Below, piece after piece: positions 54,556 to 63,212 of a stretch of 64,000 nt of DNA. Positions within the stretch are counted from its first letter, which is position 1. Each line of letters begins with the position of its first letter. The stretch spans positions 1 to 64,000 of the forward strand of contig CBDCHP010000018.1 of the NCBI GenBank assembly GCA_965217265.1, given 5' to 3'. The notes beneath the pieces were generated by a model. The model did no database searches, was not told where the DNA came from, and worked only from the letters and a program-made list of their open reading frames with translations. Made by a program: the position numbers and the translations under genes. This DNA is from JAGRGG01 sp965217265. GTDB lineage: Bacteria; Pseudomonadota; Alphaproteobacteria; Geminicoccales; Geminicoccaceae.

Positions 54556-55460
54556 TGGCCAAGGCACCGCGCGCCTACGCCCGCCGCCGCGAGGCGTCCG
54601 GCACCCTGGTTGACGGCGTCTTGAAGCGCCTGCGCGAACTCGCGGTCGGCGAGGCCGAGGGCGGCCGGCTGCGCGGGCAGTTGGAGGAACTGCTCGACGA
54701 GGACGACGAGACGCGGGAGCGCGAGAGTCTCTCGCCGCACGAGCGCGAACTGCTCTTGAACGCGGTCGGCCTCGGCGAACTGCACGTCGACGACGTCATG
54801 GTGCCGCGCGCCGACGTCAAGGGGGTCGCGGTCGAGGCCGCCTTGGGCGAGGTGATCGAGGTGCTGCGCCGAGTCGGCCACGCGCGCCTCCTCGTCTACA
54901 AGGGCAACCTCGACGAGGTGGTCGGCGTCGTTCGCTTGAAGGACCTGCTGCCGTTCTGGGGCGACGGCGAGGCTTTTCGCCTGAGCGAGGTCATGCTGCC
55001 GGCCCTCGTCGTGCCGCCCTCGATGCGCGTCATCGACCTGCTCTTGGAGATGCGCCAGGCCCGGACCCGGCTCGCCGTCGTCGTCGACGAGTACGGCGGC
55101 ACCGACGGGCTCGTGACGCTGGAGGACGTCGTGCAGGAAATCTTGGGCGATTTGCACGACGCCGAGGAGGACGAGGACGCGCCGCAGATCGTCGAGGAGA
55201 ACGACGGCAGCCTCAAGGTCGATGCCCGCGTCTGGCTCGAAGACCTCGAAGAACGGCTGGGCGTGCGGCTGCTTAAAGACGAGGACGCCGAGGAGGTCGA
55301 CACGCTCGGCGGGCTGATCTTCGAATTGGCCGACCGGGTGCCCGAGGCCGGCGAGAGCGTGCGCCACCCGGCCGGGTTCGTCTTCGACATCGTCGAGGCC
55401 GATCCCAGGCGGATCAAGACGGTGCGCGTTCGCCGCGGCGCCGACGGAGACGCCCGCTGA
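54555..55460 (+). CDS. corC: Hemolysin/CorC family CBS-domain protein
   Basis: 301 aa. Two CBS domains (VDDVMVPRADVKGVAVEA; LSEVMLPALVVPPSMRV with VVVDEYGGTDGLVTLEDVVQEILG), then a CorC/HlyC transporter-associated domain (GGLIFELADRVPEAGESV). Binds adenine nucleotides and modulates magnesium/cobalt efflux in relatives. In the conserved string; its TGA overlaps a CTG that appears to start lnt. Confidence 0.9.
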   Translation: MAKAPRAYARRREASGTLVDGVLKRLRELAVGEAEGGRLRGQLEELLDEDDETRERESLSPHERELLLNAVGLGELHVDDVMVPRADVKGVAVEAALGEVIEVLRRVGHARLLVYKGNLDEVVGVVRLKDLLPFWGDGEAFRLSEVMLPALVVPPSMRVIDLLLEMRQARTRLAVVVDEYGGTDGLVTLEDVVQEILGDLHDAEEDEDAPQIVEENDGSLKVDARVWLEDLEERLGVRLLKDEDAEEVDTLGGLIFELADRVPEAGESVRHPAGFVFDIVEADPRRIKTVRVRRGADGDAR

Positions 55461-57016
55461 GTCTGGCGACGGCGGTCCGGCAGGGCGTCGCCGCCCGCCC
55501 GCTCGTTCGGGCTTACGCCTGGGCGCTCGGCGGCGGCGCCGCCCTCGGCCTCGCCTTGCCCCCCGTCCACGCCCTGCCGGGGCTCCTCGGGCTCGCCGTC
55601 CTGCCGGGCCTTCTCTTGGGCGCCAGAAGCGTGCCCGGCGCCTACGGCCGCGCGTTCGCCTTCCTCTACGCCTACTTTTTGGTCGGGCTCTACTGGGTCG
55701 GCATCGCCTTCTACGCCGACGCCGAGCGTTTCGGCGCGCTCGCCGTGCCGGGGGTGCTCGCCTTGTGCGCCATCCTCGCCGCATTGCAGGGCCTGCCGCT
55801 CGCCGTCCTACGCGCGAGGGCGTGGTCGAGCCCGGCGGCGGCGGCGCTGGCGTTCGCAGTCCTGTGGCTCTTGGGCGAGGGCTTGCGCGGCTTTCTCACC
55901 CAGTTCCCCTGGAACCCGCTCTCGCTCACCTGGAGCGCCTTCGACGCGCTGATGCAGCCGATCGCGTGGTTCGGCGGCAAGGGGCTCGGCCTCGTCACCG
56001 CCCTGGCGCTGGCGTGGCTCGGTCTCTTCTGGGCCGTCCTCGAACGGCGACGAACGGCGGCCTTGGGCACGGCGCTGCTCCTCTTGATGCCTGCCGGCCT
56101 CGGCGCCCTTCGCCTGGCACTGGTCGAGCCGTCACCCCCGACCGAGACCCGTCTTCGCGTCGTCCAGGCCAACGTGGCGCAGGCCGAGCGCATGGATCCG
56201 GCCAACCGGCGCGGTTTGTTGGAGCGCCACATGCGCCTCACCGCGGCCGACCTTCCTGACCAATCCTACACCGCCGCGATCTGGTCCGAGAGCGCCATCC
56301 AATACCGTCTCGACCCCGACCCAGAGGGGCGGCGCTACATCGCACAAAGCCTGCCCGAGGGCGCCGTCCTGCTCGCCGGCTCGGACTATTACAACCGCGC
56401 CGATAATCCCCCGATCCTGCGCAACAGCGTCTACGCCCTCACCCGGAGCGGCGCAATCGCCGGCCGTTACGACAAGGTGAACCTCGTCCCGTTCGGCGAA
56501 TTCCTGCCGTTTCGCGACATCTTCGGCGCGATCGGGCTCGAAGCACTCGCCGTCGGCAGCATCGACTTCAGCCCCGGCCCCGGCCGCCGCACCCTCGACG
56601 TCGGGGGCCTGCCCCCCTTCAGCCCGCTGGTCTGCTATGAGGCCGCGTTCGAGGGTGCCGCCACCGACGGCACCGGCCGGGCCGAGTGGCTCTTGAACGT
56701 CACCAACGACGCGTGGTTCGGCAACAGTTCCGGCCCCTACCAGCACCTCGCGATGGCGCGGCTGCGCGCGGTCGAGACGGGGCTGCCCTTGGTCCGCGCC
56801 GCCAACACCGGCGTCTCGGTCGTGACCGACGCGCTCGGCCGGGTGCAGGCGCGCTTGGGCCTGTTCGAGACCGGCGTCATCGACGCCGCCCTGCCGGCAC
56901 CCCTGCCGCCGCCCTTGATCGCCCGCCTGCCGGTACTCCCCTGGCTGCTGGCGCTCGTCATGGCGATCACGGCGCTCGTGCTGGAGCGTCGCGGCCGATC
57001 TCGCGTATTTGGTTGA
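55457..57016 (+). CDS. lnt: Apolipoprotein N-acyltransferase, apparent CTG start
   Basis: Inner-membrane enzyme for the last step of lipoprotein maturation. Several N-terminal helices, then a nitrilase domain with the catalytic Glu (WSESAIQY), Lys (YDKVNLVPFGEFLPF) and Cys (PLVCYEAAF). The first membrane helix (AYAWALGGGAALGLALPPVH) begins before the first standard start, TTG at 55556. CTG at 55457 overlaps the corC TGA and has GGAGA at 55446-55450, giving 519 aa, the usual length. Same CTGA arrangement as phoH. Confidence 0.9.
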   Translation: MSLATAVRQGVAARPLVRAYAWALGGGAALGLALPPVHALPGLLGLAVLPGLLLGARSVPGAYGRAFAFLYAYFLVGLYWVGIAFYADAERFGALAVPGVLALCAILAALQGLPLAVLRARAWSSPAAAALAFAVLWLLGEGLRGFLTQFPWNPLSLTWSAFDALMQPIAWFGGKGLGLVTALALAWLGLFWAVLERRRTAALGTALLLLMPAGLGALRLALVEPSPPTETRLRVVQANVAQAERMDPANRRGLLERHMRLTAADLPDQSYTAAIWSESAIQYRLDPDPEGRRYIAQSLPEGAVLLAGSDYYNRADNPPILRNSVYALTRSGAIAGRYDKVNLVPFGEFLPFRDIFGAIGLEALAVGSIDFSPGPGRRTLDVGGLPPFSPLVCYEAAFEGAATDGTGRAEWLLNVTNDAWFGNSSGPYQHLAMARLRAVETGLPLVRAANTGVSVVTDALGRVQARLGLFETGVIDAALPAPLPPPLIARLPVLPWLLALVMAITALVLERRGRSRVFG

Positions 57017-57066
57017 TAGATTAATAAATTCTCGCCTTTCGCGCGCAAAGTGCTTAGACTGGTTCC

Positions 57067-57531
57067 ATGCCGGACCGTCCGCACCCCGTCGACCTGCACG
57101 TCGGCCGCAGGCTGAAACTCAGACGCTCGCTCAAGGGCATGAGCCAGGAGCGGCTGGGCGAATTGCTCGGCCTCACCTTTCAGCAGGTGCAAAAATACGA
57201 GCGCGGCGCCAACCGCATCGGCTCGTCGCGCCTGTTCGAGATCGCCAAGGTCCTCGACGCCCCGGTCGAGTGGTTCTTCGCCGGCGCCGAGGCGCCCCCC
57301 CGCCTGCCGGTCCCGATCGAGAACGGCGACGGCCTCGCCCAGAGCCTAGCCGAGGCCGCGCAGCCCTTCACCCCCGACGGGCCGATCCTCCCCGCCCCGA
57401 TCGAATCGACGCCGGTCCGCACCCGCGAGGCGCTGGAGATGGTCCGCGCCTTCAACCGCATCGCCGACCCCTTGGTGCGGCGGCGCCTGTTCGAGCTGAC
57501 CAAGACGCTGGCGGCGCTGCGGTATCGCTGA
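57067..57531 (+). CDS. XRE family transcriptional regulator
   Basis: 154 aa with an HTH at about residues 12-65 (RRLKLRRSLKGMSQERLGEL, TFQQVQKYERGANRIGSSRL), followed by a helical C-terminal half. This type regularly follows lnt in alphaproteobacteria, upstream of metK. Here the synteny ends: repeat copy F begins at its TGA and a minus-strand meaB follows. Targets unknown. Confidence 0.9.
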   Translation: MPDRPHPVDLHVGRRLKLRRSLKGMSQERLGELLGLTFQQVQKYERGANRIGSSRLFEIAKVLDAPVEWFFAGAEAPPRLPVPIENGDGLAQSLAEAAQPFTPDGPILPAPIESTPVRTREALEMVRAFNRIADPLVRRRLFELTKTLAALRYR

Positions 57532-57617
57532 GCGCTTCGCGCCCGCTGACGCAGGGTCTTTTTCTTCTTTTTGCGAGTTGGATCGGGGCCTGCACCGATG
57601 CCGAAGCTAACGTTGAG
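57529..57617 (+). repeat. Intergenic repeat family, copy F (left half only)
   Basis: Begins with the TGA of the xre gene: TGAGCGCTTCGCGCCCGCTG, then a T/C tract ending CTTTTTGC and a diverged core (GATCGGGGCCTGCACCGATG). No right arm. Lies between the 3' ends of xre and meaB. Confidence 0.75.
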
Positions 57618-57637
57618 TAAACGGCTTGGCTGACGCT

Positions 57638-58651
57638 CTAAGATTGTTTCATGAACAAACGCAGCAGTTCTTCCGCCGCCGCCGCCGCGTGCGTCGTGCC
57701 GGCCTCGACCTCGGCCTGAAGCCCCGGCAGCCGTGCTGCGACGGCGGAATCGTGCGTCAGCGCGTCCTTCAGCCGGTCCTGCAACAGCGCCCACATCCAG
57801 CGCACCCGCTGCCGCCGCCGCTTGTCGGCGAAGGCGCCCGATTCCGTCGTCGCGGCGCGGTGGCGCTCGACCTCGCGCCACAGCTCCGCCAGCCCCCTCC
57901 CCTCGACCGCGCTGATGAGGAGAACCGGCACCGACCACTCGGGGCCGTGCGGCTCCAGGATGTGCAAGGCACGGCGGTAGTGCCCCGCCGCCCCTTCGGC
58001 GCGGCGCCGATTGTCGCCGTCCGCCTTGTTGACGGCGATGAATTCGGCGATCTCAAGAATGCCCTTCTTGATGCCCTGCAGGTCGTCGCCGGCGCCGGGC
58101 AGCGCCAAGACGAGGAAGGCGTCGACCATCTCGGCCACCACCGTCTCGCTCTGCCCGACGCCGACCGTCTCGACGACGACGACGTCGAAACCCGCCGCCT
58201 CGCACAGCAGCATCGCTTCCCGCGTCATCCGCGCGACGCCGCCGAGGCTGCCCGCCGTCGGCGAGGGGCGGATGAAGGCGTTCGGGTCGAGCGCGAGCCG
58301 CGCCATGCGCGTCTTGTCGCCCAGGATCGAGCCGCCGGTGCGCGACGAGGACGGATCGACCGCGAGCACGGCGACCCGGTGCCCCTGCCCTGTCAGGTAC
58401 GTGCCGAGCGCGTCGATCAGCGTGCTCTTGCCGACCCCTGGCACGCCGGTGATGCCCAACCGCACGGCCCCGCCCGTGGCCGGCAGCAGGCACCCGATCA
58501 CCTCGGCCGCGAGTGCTCTGTCCTCCTGCCTGCGGCTCTCGACCAGCGTGATCGCGCGCGCCAGCATCGTCCGGTCGCCAGCACGCACACCTTCGGCGTA
58601 GGTCAGGGCGTCGAAGCGGCGCCTGGGCTTGGGGGGAGGCGGGGTCGGCAT
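57638..58651 (-). CDS. meaB: MeaB/ArgK family GTPase, methylmalonyl-CoA mutase chaperone
   Basis: G-protein that protects and loads B12-dependent methylmalonyl-CoA mutase. Motifs: GITGVPGVGKSTLIDAL, AVDPSSSRTGGSILGDKTRM, VETVGVGQSE and FIAVNKADGDN. 337 aa, usual. Fits the cobalamin genes elsewhere in the window. The mutase itself is not seen. Confidence 0.92.
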   Translation of the reverse strand: MPTPPPPKPRRRFDALTYAEGVRAGDRTMLARAITLVESRRQEDRALAAEVIGCLLPATGGAVRLGITGVPGVGKSTLIDALGTYLTGQGHRVAVLAVDPSSSRTGGSILGDKTRMARLALDPNAFIRPSPTAGSLGGVARMTREAMLLCEAAGFDVVVVETVGVGQSETVVAEMVDAFLVLALPGAGDDLQGIKKGILEIAEFIAVNKADGDNRRRAEGAAGHYRRALHILEPHGPEWSVPVLLISAVEGRGLAELWREVERHRAATTESGAFADKRRRQRVRWMWALLQDRLKDALTHDSAVAARLPGLQAEVEAGTTHAAAAAEELLRLFMKQS

Positions 58652-58674
58652 CGGTCTTCCAACGCTGCCGGGGG

Positions 58675-59271
58675 CTACGCGAAGCAGCGGGCGAGCATGG
58701 CGTCCAGGGCGCGGGCGCGGTGGCTGAGCTTCGCCTTCTCGTCAGGGGTCATCTCGGCGAACGTGCGCGTCGCACCCTTTGGCACGAAAATCGGATCGTA
58801 GCCGAAGCCGCCCTCCCCGCGCGCGGCGTCGGCGATCGTGCCGGCGACGCGCCCCTCGACCGTCTCGGCGTGGCCGTCCGGCCAAGCAAGGCATAGGGCG
58901 CAGACGAAGGCGGCGTCCCGGTTGCCGCTCGACGCCGCCGCCGCGACGACCCGCGCCATCGCGGGCGTAAAGTCCCGGCCCGGCCCGGCCCAGCGGGCCG
59001 AGTGGATGCCGGGGGCGCCGTCGAGGGCGGCGACCGCGATGCCGCTGTCGTCGGCGAGCGCCGGCAGGCCCGTCGACAGTGCTGCGGCCAGGGCCTTGAT
59101 GCCGGCGTTCGCGGCGAACGTCGTCCCGGTCTCCTCCGGCTCGGGCAGGCCGTGCTCGGCGGCGCTTGCAACAGTAATCCCGAGCGGCGCCATCAGGCCC
59201 TTGAACTCGGCCACCTTGCCGGGGTTGTGCGTCGCCAGCACGATGCGGTCGCCGGCAAAGCGCCTAGCCAC
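58675..59271 (-). CDS. rdgB: RdgB/HAM1 non-canonical purine NTP pyrophosphatase
   Basis: Removes dITP, dXTP and related bases from the nucleotide pool. 198 aa. Motifs: LATHNPGKVAEFKGLM, LADDSGIAVAALDGAPGIHSARWAG, and FGYDPIFVPKGATRTFAEMTPDEK near the end. Start overlaps the end of rph by 8 bases; rph-rdgB is a common pair. Confidence 0.95.
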   Translation of the reverse strand: MARRFAGDRIVLATHNPGKVAEFKGLMAPLGITVASAAEHGLPEPEETGTTFAANAGIKALAAALSTGLPALADDSGIAVAALDGAPGIHSARWAGPGRDFTPAMARVVAAAASSGNRDAAFVCALCLAWPDGHAETVEGRVAGTIADAARGEGGFGYDPIFVPKGATRTFAEMTPDEKAKLSHRARALDAMLARCFA

Positions 59272-59980
59272 GTTCCAGGGCCTCCGCCTGGAGGCGGTAG
59301 ATGTCCGCCACCCCCGCCCCTGCCAGCGCCTGCAACGCGGCGAGTGCTTCGGGCGGGATCGGCCGCGCCTCGGCGGTCGCCTGGACCTCGACGATGCCCG
59401 ATGGTGCCAGGACGAAGTTGGCGTCGGCCTCGGCCGTGCTGTCCTCGGCGTAGTCGAGGTCGAGCAGGTTGACGCCGCCGACGATGCCGGCCGAGACGGC
59501 GGCGAGCGGCTCGCGCAGCGGCATCTTGGGTAGCTTGCCGCCGGTGACGAGGCCGCGGCAGGCGAGCGCCAACGCCACGTAGGCGCCGCTGATCGCGGCC
59601 GTGCGGGTGCCGCCGTCGGCCTGGAGCACGTCGCAATCCAGCGTGACCTGACGCTCGCCTAAGAGTTCAAGCTCGGTCACGGCGCGCAGCGAGCGGCCGA
59701 TCAGGCGCTGGATCTCCAATGTCCGGCCGGACTGCTTGCCGCGCGCCGCCTCGCGCGGGCCGCGGCTGTGCGTCGCGCGCGGCAGCATGCCGTACTCGGC
59801 CGTGATCCAGCCCTTGCCGGAATTGCGCATGAAGGGCGGCACGCGCTCCTCGACGCTGGCGTTGCACAAGACGTGCGTGTCGCCGAAGCGCACCAGGCAC
59901 GAGCCCTCCGCGTGGCGGGTGAAGCCGGTCTCGAACGCGACCGCGCGCATCCGATCGGCGGCCCGGCCGTCCTTGCGCAT
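59264..59980 (-). CDS. rph: Ribonuclease PH
   Basis: Phosphate-dependent 3' exonuclease that trims tRNA precursors. 238 aa. Motifs: FGDTHVLCNASVEERVPPFM, GWITAEYGMLPRATHSR, LDCDVLQADGGTRTAAISG and NLDYAE-type LLDLDYAEDSTAEAD. ATG at 59980 with GGAGGAAGAC upstream. Divergent from hslO, with repeat copy G between. Confidence 0.95.
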   Translation of the reverse strand: MRKDGRAADRMRAVAFETGFTRHAEGSCLVRFGDTHVLCNASVEERVPPFMRNSGKGWITAEYGMLPRATHSRGPREAARGKQSGRTLEIQRLIGRSLRAVTELELLGERQVTLDCDVLQADGGTRTAAISGAYVALALACRGLVTGGKLPKMPLREPLAAVSAGIVGGVNLLDLDYAEDSTAEADANFVLAPSGIVEVQATAEARPIPPEALAALQALAGAGVADIYRLQAEALERG

Positions 59981-60060
59981 GTCTTCCTCCTCTACAATAA
60001 GGCGCCACCGTCTAGCCCAGGCGGGGTCGGCTGCAAAGGGCGAACGCCCCGCGGCGGTTT

Positions 60061-60185
60061 TTGAACGCTTGCGCGTGCGCTCGCCGCGCGGGCTTTCTTT
60101 TTCTCTTTTTTGCTTTTGTCCGAGGCTGGCCCTCGGCGTTGTGGTTAACTTCCGCCGTTAACACTGGCAAAAAAGCAAAAAGTTG
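60061..60185 (+). repeat. Intergenic repeat family, copy G (left half plus remnant right arm)
   Basis: Left arm TTGAACGCTTGCGCGTGCGC, GC block, T/C tract ending TTTTTTGC, and the core TTGTCCGAGGCTGGCCCTCG. A remnant of the right arm (GGCAAAAAAGCAAAAAG) is at about 60166-60183 without its GC block. It lies between divergent rph and hslO, so it is not at a gene end. Confidence 0.8.
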
Positions 60186-60217
60186 CGCTCGGGTCGAACG
60201 TGCTTATATCGGGCGGC

Positions 60218-61132
60218 ATGACTGCACCTGCCCTCGATCTCGTCCGCCCCTTCCAGCTCGAAACCTCGGGCCTGCGCGGCCGCGCGCTGCGCATGGGGCC
60301 GACGATCGACCACGTCTTGAAGGCGCACGCCTACCCTGAGCCCGTCTCGCACCTGCTCGGCGAACTCCTCGTGCTCGCCGGCGCGTTCGCCGGCGGCCTG
60401 AAGTACGACGGCACGTTCAGCCTTCAGACCCGCGGCGACGGCCCCGCCGGGCTGATGGTCGCCGACGTCACCAACGACGGCAAGATGCGCGGCTACGCCG
60501 GCTTCGACGCCGAGAAGATAAGCGGTCTCCCGGTGCCGACCCTGCACGACCTCGTCGGCAAGGGGGTCATGGCGCTTACCGTCGACCAGCGCCCGTCCGG
60601 CGGCGAGACCTACCAGGGCATCGTGCCCCTGGAGGGCGAGACGCTGACGGCGGGGCTGCTGACCTACTTCCACCAGTCCGAGCAGGTGCCGACCGGGATC
60701 TGCAGCGCCGTCGGCTTCGACGCGGCCGACGGGCGCTGGCGCGGCGGGGCTATCGTCGTGCAGGCGATGCCGGGCGAGGGCGCCACTACCGCCAAGGAGC
60801 GCGAGGAGGACTGGCGCCGGGCCATGCTGCTGTTGCAGACCGTGACCGACACCGAACTGGTCGATCCGAACCTCACCCTCGACGACCTGCTGATCCGTCT
60901 GTTCCACGAGGAGGGCGTGCGCGTCTTCGACCCGCTCGACCTGCGCTTCGGCTGCTCGTGCAGCGAGGCCCGCGTGCGCGACATGCTCCATCGCTTCAGC
61001 ACCGAGGAACTCCTGGAGATGCGCGAGGCCGACGGGCGCATCAACGTCACCTGCCAGTTCTGCAGCGCCGCCTACGGCTTCGACGAGGCCCAGATCGCCG
61101 AGATCGCCGGCGGCGGCGGGACGACGCACTAG
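60218..61132 (+). CDS. hslO: Hsp33 redox-regulated chaperone
   Basis: Holdase turned on by oxidation of a zinc centre. 304 aa. Zinc cysteines GCSCSEARV and VTCQFCSAAYGF are present (CxC and CxxC) near the C-terminus. N-terminal RPFQLETSGLRGRALRMG is typical. ATG 60218; a GTG 18 bases earlier is in frame. Followed after 1 base by a lipoprotein gene. Confidence 0.94.
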   Translation: MTAPALDLVRPFQLETSGLRGRALRMGPTIDHVLKAHAYPEPVSHLLGELLVLAGAFAGGLKYDGTFSLQTRGDGPAGLMVADVTNDGKMRGYAGFDAEKISGLPVPTLHDLVGKGVMALTVDQRPSGGETYQGIVPLEGETLTAGLLTYFHQSEQVPTGICSAVGFDAADGRWRGGAIVVQAMPGEGATTAKEREEDWRRAMLLLQTVTDTELVDPNLTLDDLLIRLFHEEGVRVFDPLDLRFGCSCSEARVRDMLHRFSTEELLEMREADGRINVTCQFCSAAYGFDEAQIAEIAGGGGTTH

Positions 61133-61133
61133 C

Positions 61134-61715
61134 ATGGCCACGCGCCGGGACGCGCTCGCGGCCACCTGCCTTCTCCTGCCGCTCGCCGCCTGCACCCCGC
61201 CGCGCCCCTTGCGCCCGGCCGTGACCGCTCCCTCGGGCCGGCCCTTTCGCTTTCGCGTCGAGGCGATCGACGTCACGGTAGCGCGCGACGCGGGCGCCGC
61301 CGCCGGCTTCATCGACCGCAACCGCGGCGAGCGCCTCGCGACGGCGGCGGGCGCCTTCCTGTCGTCCTACCTCGACGCCGCCGGCGGGCCCGGGCGCCTG
61401 CGCGCCACGATCGAGACGGCGACGATGGCGACATTGCCGATGCCGACCGCCGGCGGCGTGCGCGACCTCCTCGTGCGCGAGCCCGACCGGCTGTTCAAGG
61501 GCACGCTCAAGGTTCGCCTGAGCGTCCTCGACCAAGGCGGGCGGGAGGCCGCCTGGACCGAGGCCGTCGTCGAGCGCACCCGCCCCGTCCTCGCCCGCAC
61601 CTCCGCGCTTGCCCGCGACGCCGAGGCCGAGGAGGTCATCGACGCGCTCCTGCGCCAACTCGACGACGCGCTGGCGAAGGCTATTGAGGAAAATCTTGGG
61701 GCGTATAGGGTTTGA
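61134..61715 (+). CDS. Putative lipoprotein, unknown function
   Basis: 193 aa with a lipobox (LLLPLAACTPP; Cys at about residue 20) after a short hydrophobic signal. The rest is mixed alpha/beta (FRVEAIDVTVARDAG, LKVRLSVLDQGGREAAWTEAV) and ends in a helix, LLRQLDDALAKAIEENLG. I do not recognise the family. Probably co-transcribed with hslO. Its TGA (61713-61715) is the TTTGAACGC end of repeat copy H, so the C-terminus may have been set by the element. Confidence 0.7.
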   Translation: MATRRDALAATCLLLPLAACTPPRPLRPAVTAPSGRPFRFRVEAIDVTVARDAGAAAGFIDRNRGERLATAAGAFLSSYLDAAGGPGRLRATIETATMATLPMPTAGGVRDLLVREPDRLFKGTLKVRLSVLDQGGREAAWTEAVVERTRPVLARTSALARDAEAEEVIDALLRQLDDALAKAIEENLGAYRV

Positions 61716-61860
61716 ACGCTTCGCGTCCGCTGCGCGGGGCTTTTCTTCTTTCTTTTTTGCAACTTTGGCCGGGGCTGGCCTGGGCGTTGAAGCCAAGTTC
61801 GGGGACAAGTAGCAAAAAAGAGAAGAGAAAGACCGCGCGTCAGCGCACGCGAAGCGTATC
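61713..61860 (+). repeat. Intergenic repeat family, copy H (full inverted repeat)
   Basis: Full copy. Left arm TGAACGCTTCGCGTCCGCTG, GC block, T/C tract ending TTTTTTGC. The centre is diverged (GGCTGGCCTGGGCGTTGAAG). Right arm AGCAAAAAAGAGAAGAGAAAG then cagcgcacgcgaagcgtatc. The TGA of the lipoprotein is at its first bases. The next gene's AGGAG ribosome site starts right after it. Confidence 0.88.
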
Positions 61861-61870
61861 AGGAGTCCCG

Positions 61871-63202
61871 ATGTCCCACGTCTTTTACCGCAACCTGCGC
61901 CAGTCCTATCCCACGGCCGTCCGTGGCGACGGGGCTTACATCGTCGACGCGGGGGGCCGTCGCTACCTCGACGCCTCGGGCGGGGCCGCCGTCTCGTGCC
62001 TCGGCCACAGCCACCCGCGCGTGATCGGGGCGATCAAGGAGCAGCTCGATCGCATCCCCTTCGCCCACACCGGTTTCTTCACCAGCGAACCGGCCGAGGA
62101 TCTCGCCGACCACCTGATCGCGCGGGCGCCTGCGGGCCTCGACAAGGTCTACCTCGTCTCGGGCGGCTCCGAGGCGATGGAGGCGGCGCTGAAGCTGGCG
62201 CGGCAGTACTACCTGGAGATCGGCGAGCCCGAACGGCGCCGCTTCGTCGCCCGAAGGCAGAGCTACCACGGCAACACGCTGGGCGCCTTGGCCGTCGGCG
62301 GCAACCAGTGGCGCCGGGCCCAGTTCGAGCCGATCCTGATCGAGGTCGACCACCTGACGCCCTGCTACCCCTACCGCGAGCGGGACGCGATCGAGAACGA
62401 CGACGCCTTCGTCACCCGCCTCGTCCAGGAACTGGAGGAGCACCTGCGCGAGGTCGGGCCGGAGACCGTGCTCGCCTTCGTCGCCGAGCCGGTCGTGGGC
62501 GCGACGCTGGGCGCGGTGCCGGCGCTGCCCGGCTATTTTCGCCGGATCAAGGAGGTCCTGGACCGGCACGGCATCCTTCTCATCCTGGACGAGGTGATGT
62601 GCGGCATGGGCCGGACCGGGCGGCTGTTCGCCTGCGAGGACGACGACGTGGCGCCCGACCTGATCGCGATCGCCAAGGGCCTGGGTGCCGGCTACCAGCC
62701 GATCGGCGCCACCTTGGTCCATAAGAAGATCGTCGACGCGATCGAGCGGGGCTCCGGCTTCTTCCAGCACGGCCACACCTACATGGGCCACCCGACCGCC
62801 TGCGCCGGGGCACTCGCCGTGCAGCGGACGATCGAGGAGGACGGCCTCTTGGAACGGGTCCGCAGCCTGGGCGATGCCCTGGACAGGCGCCTGTGCGCCG
62901 CCTTCGCGAACCACCCGAACGTCGGCGACATCCGCGGTCGGGGCCTGTTCCGCGGCCTCGAACTGGTCAAGGACCGGGGCGGCAAGGAACCGTTCGACCC
63001 GGCCCAGAAGCTGCACGCCAAGATCAAGGCGGCGGCGATGGAGGACGGCCTGATGTGCTACCCAATGGGCGGCACGATCGACGGCAAACACGGCGACCAC
63101 ATCCTCCTCGCCCCGCCTTTTATCGTCGAGGAAGCGGACCTGGATACGATCGTCGATCATTTGCGGGGTGCGGTTGATCGGGCGGTTGGGGAGGTGGGCT
63201 GA
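61871..63202 (+). CDS. Class III PLP-dependent aminotransferase
   Basis: 443 aa aspartate-aminotransferase-superfamily class III enzyme (omega-amino acid / acetylornithine type). Motifs: YLDASGGAAVSCLGHSHP, VSGGSEAMEAALKLARQYY, ILDEVMCGMGRTG and the PLP lysine region IAIAKGLGAGYQPIGA. ATG 61871 has AGGAG just past repeat copy H; an in-frame extension through the repeat is spurious. Substrate unknown. Confidence 0.92.
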   Translation: MSHVFYRNLRQSYPTAVRGDGAYIVDAGGRRYLDASGGAAVSCLGHSHPRVIGAIKEQLDRIPFAHTGFFTSEPAEDLADHLIARAPAGLDKVYLVSGGSEAMEAALKLARQYYLEIGEPERRRFVARRQSYHGNTLGALAVGGNQWRRAQFEPILIEVDHLTPCYPYRERDAIENDDAFVTRLVQELEEHLREVGPETVLAFVAEPVVGATLGAVPALPGYFRRIKEVLDRHGILLILDEVMCGMGRTGRLFACEDDDVAPDLIAIAKGLGAGYQPIGATLVHKKIVDAIERGSGFFQHGHTYMGHPTACAGALAVQRTIEEDGLLERVRSLGDALDRRLCAAFANHPNVGDIRGRGLFRGLELVKDRGGKEPFDPAQKLHAKIKAAAMEDGLMCYPMGGTIDGKHGDHILLAPPFIVEEADLDTIVDHLRGAVDRAVGEVG

Positions 63203-63212
63203 GGCGGGCCGG

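Noticed and set aside
55556..57016. lnt starting at TTG 55556
   Set aside because: It would cut the first membrane helix; the CTG at 55457 has a good ribosome site and gives the normal length.
61712..61870. N-terminal extension of the aminotransferase through repeat copy H
   Set aside because: The added residues come from the repeat and are unlike the family; ATG 61871 has its own AGGAG site.
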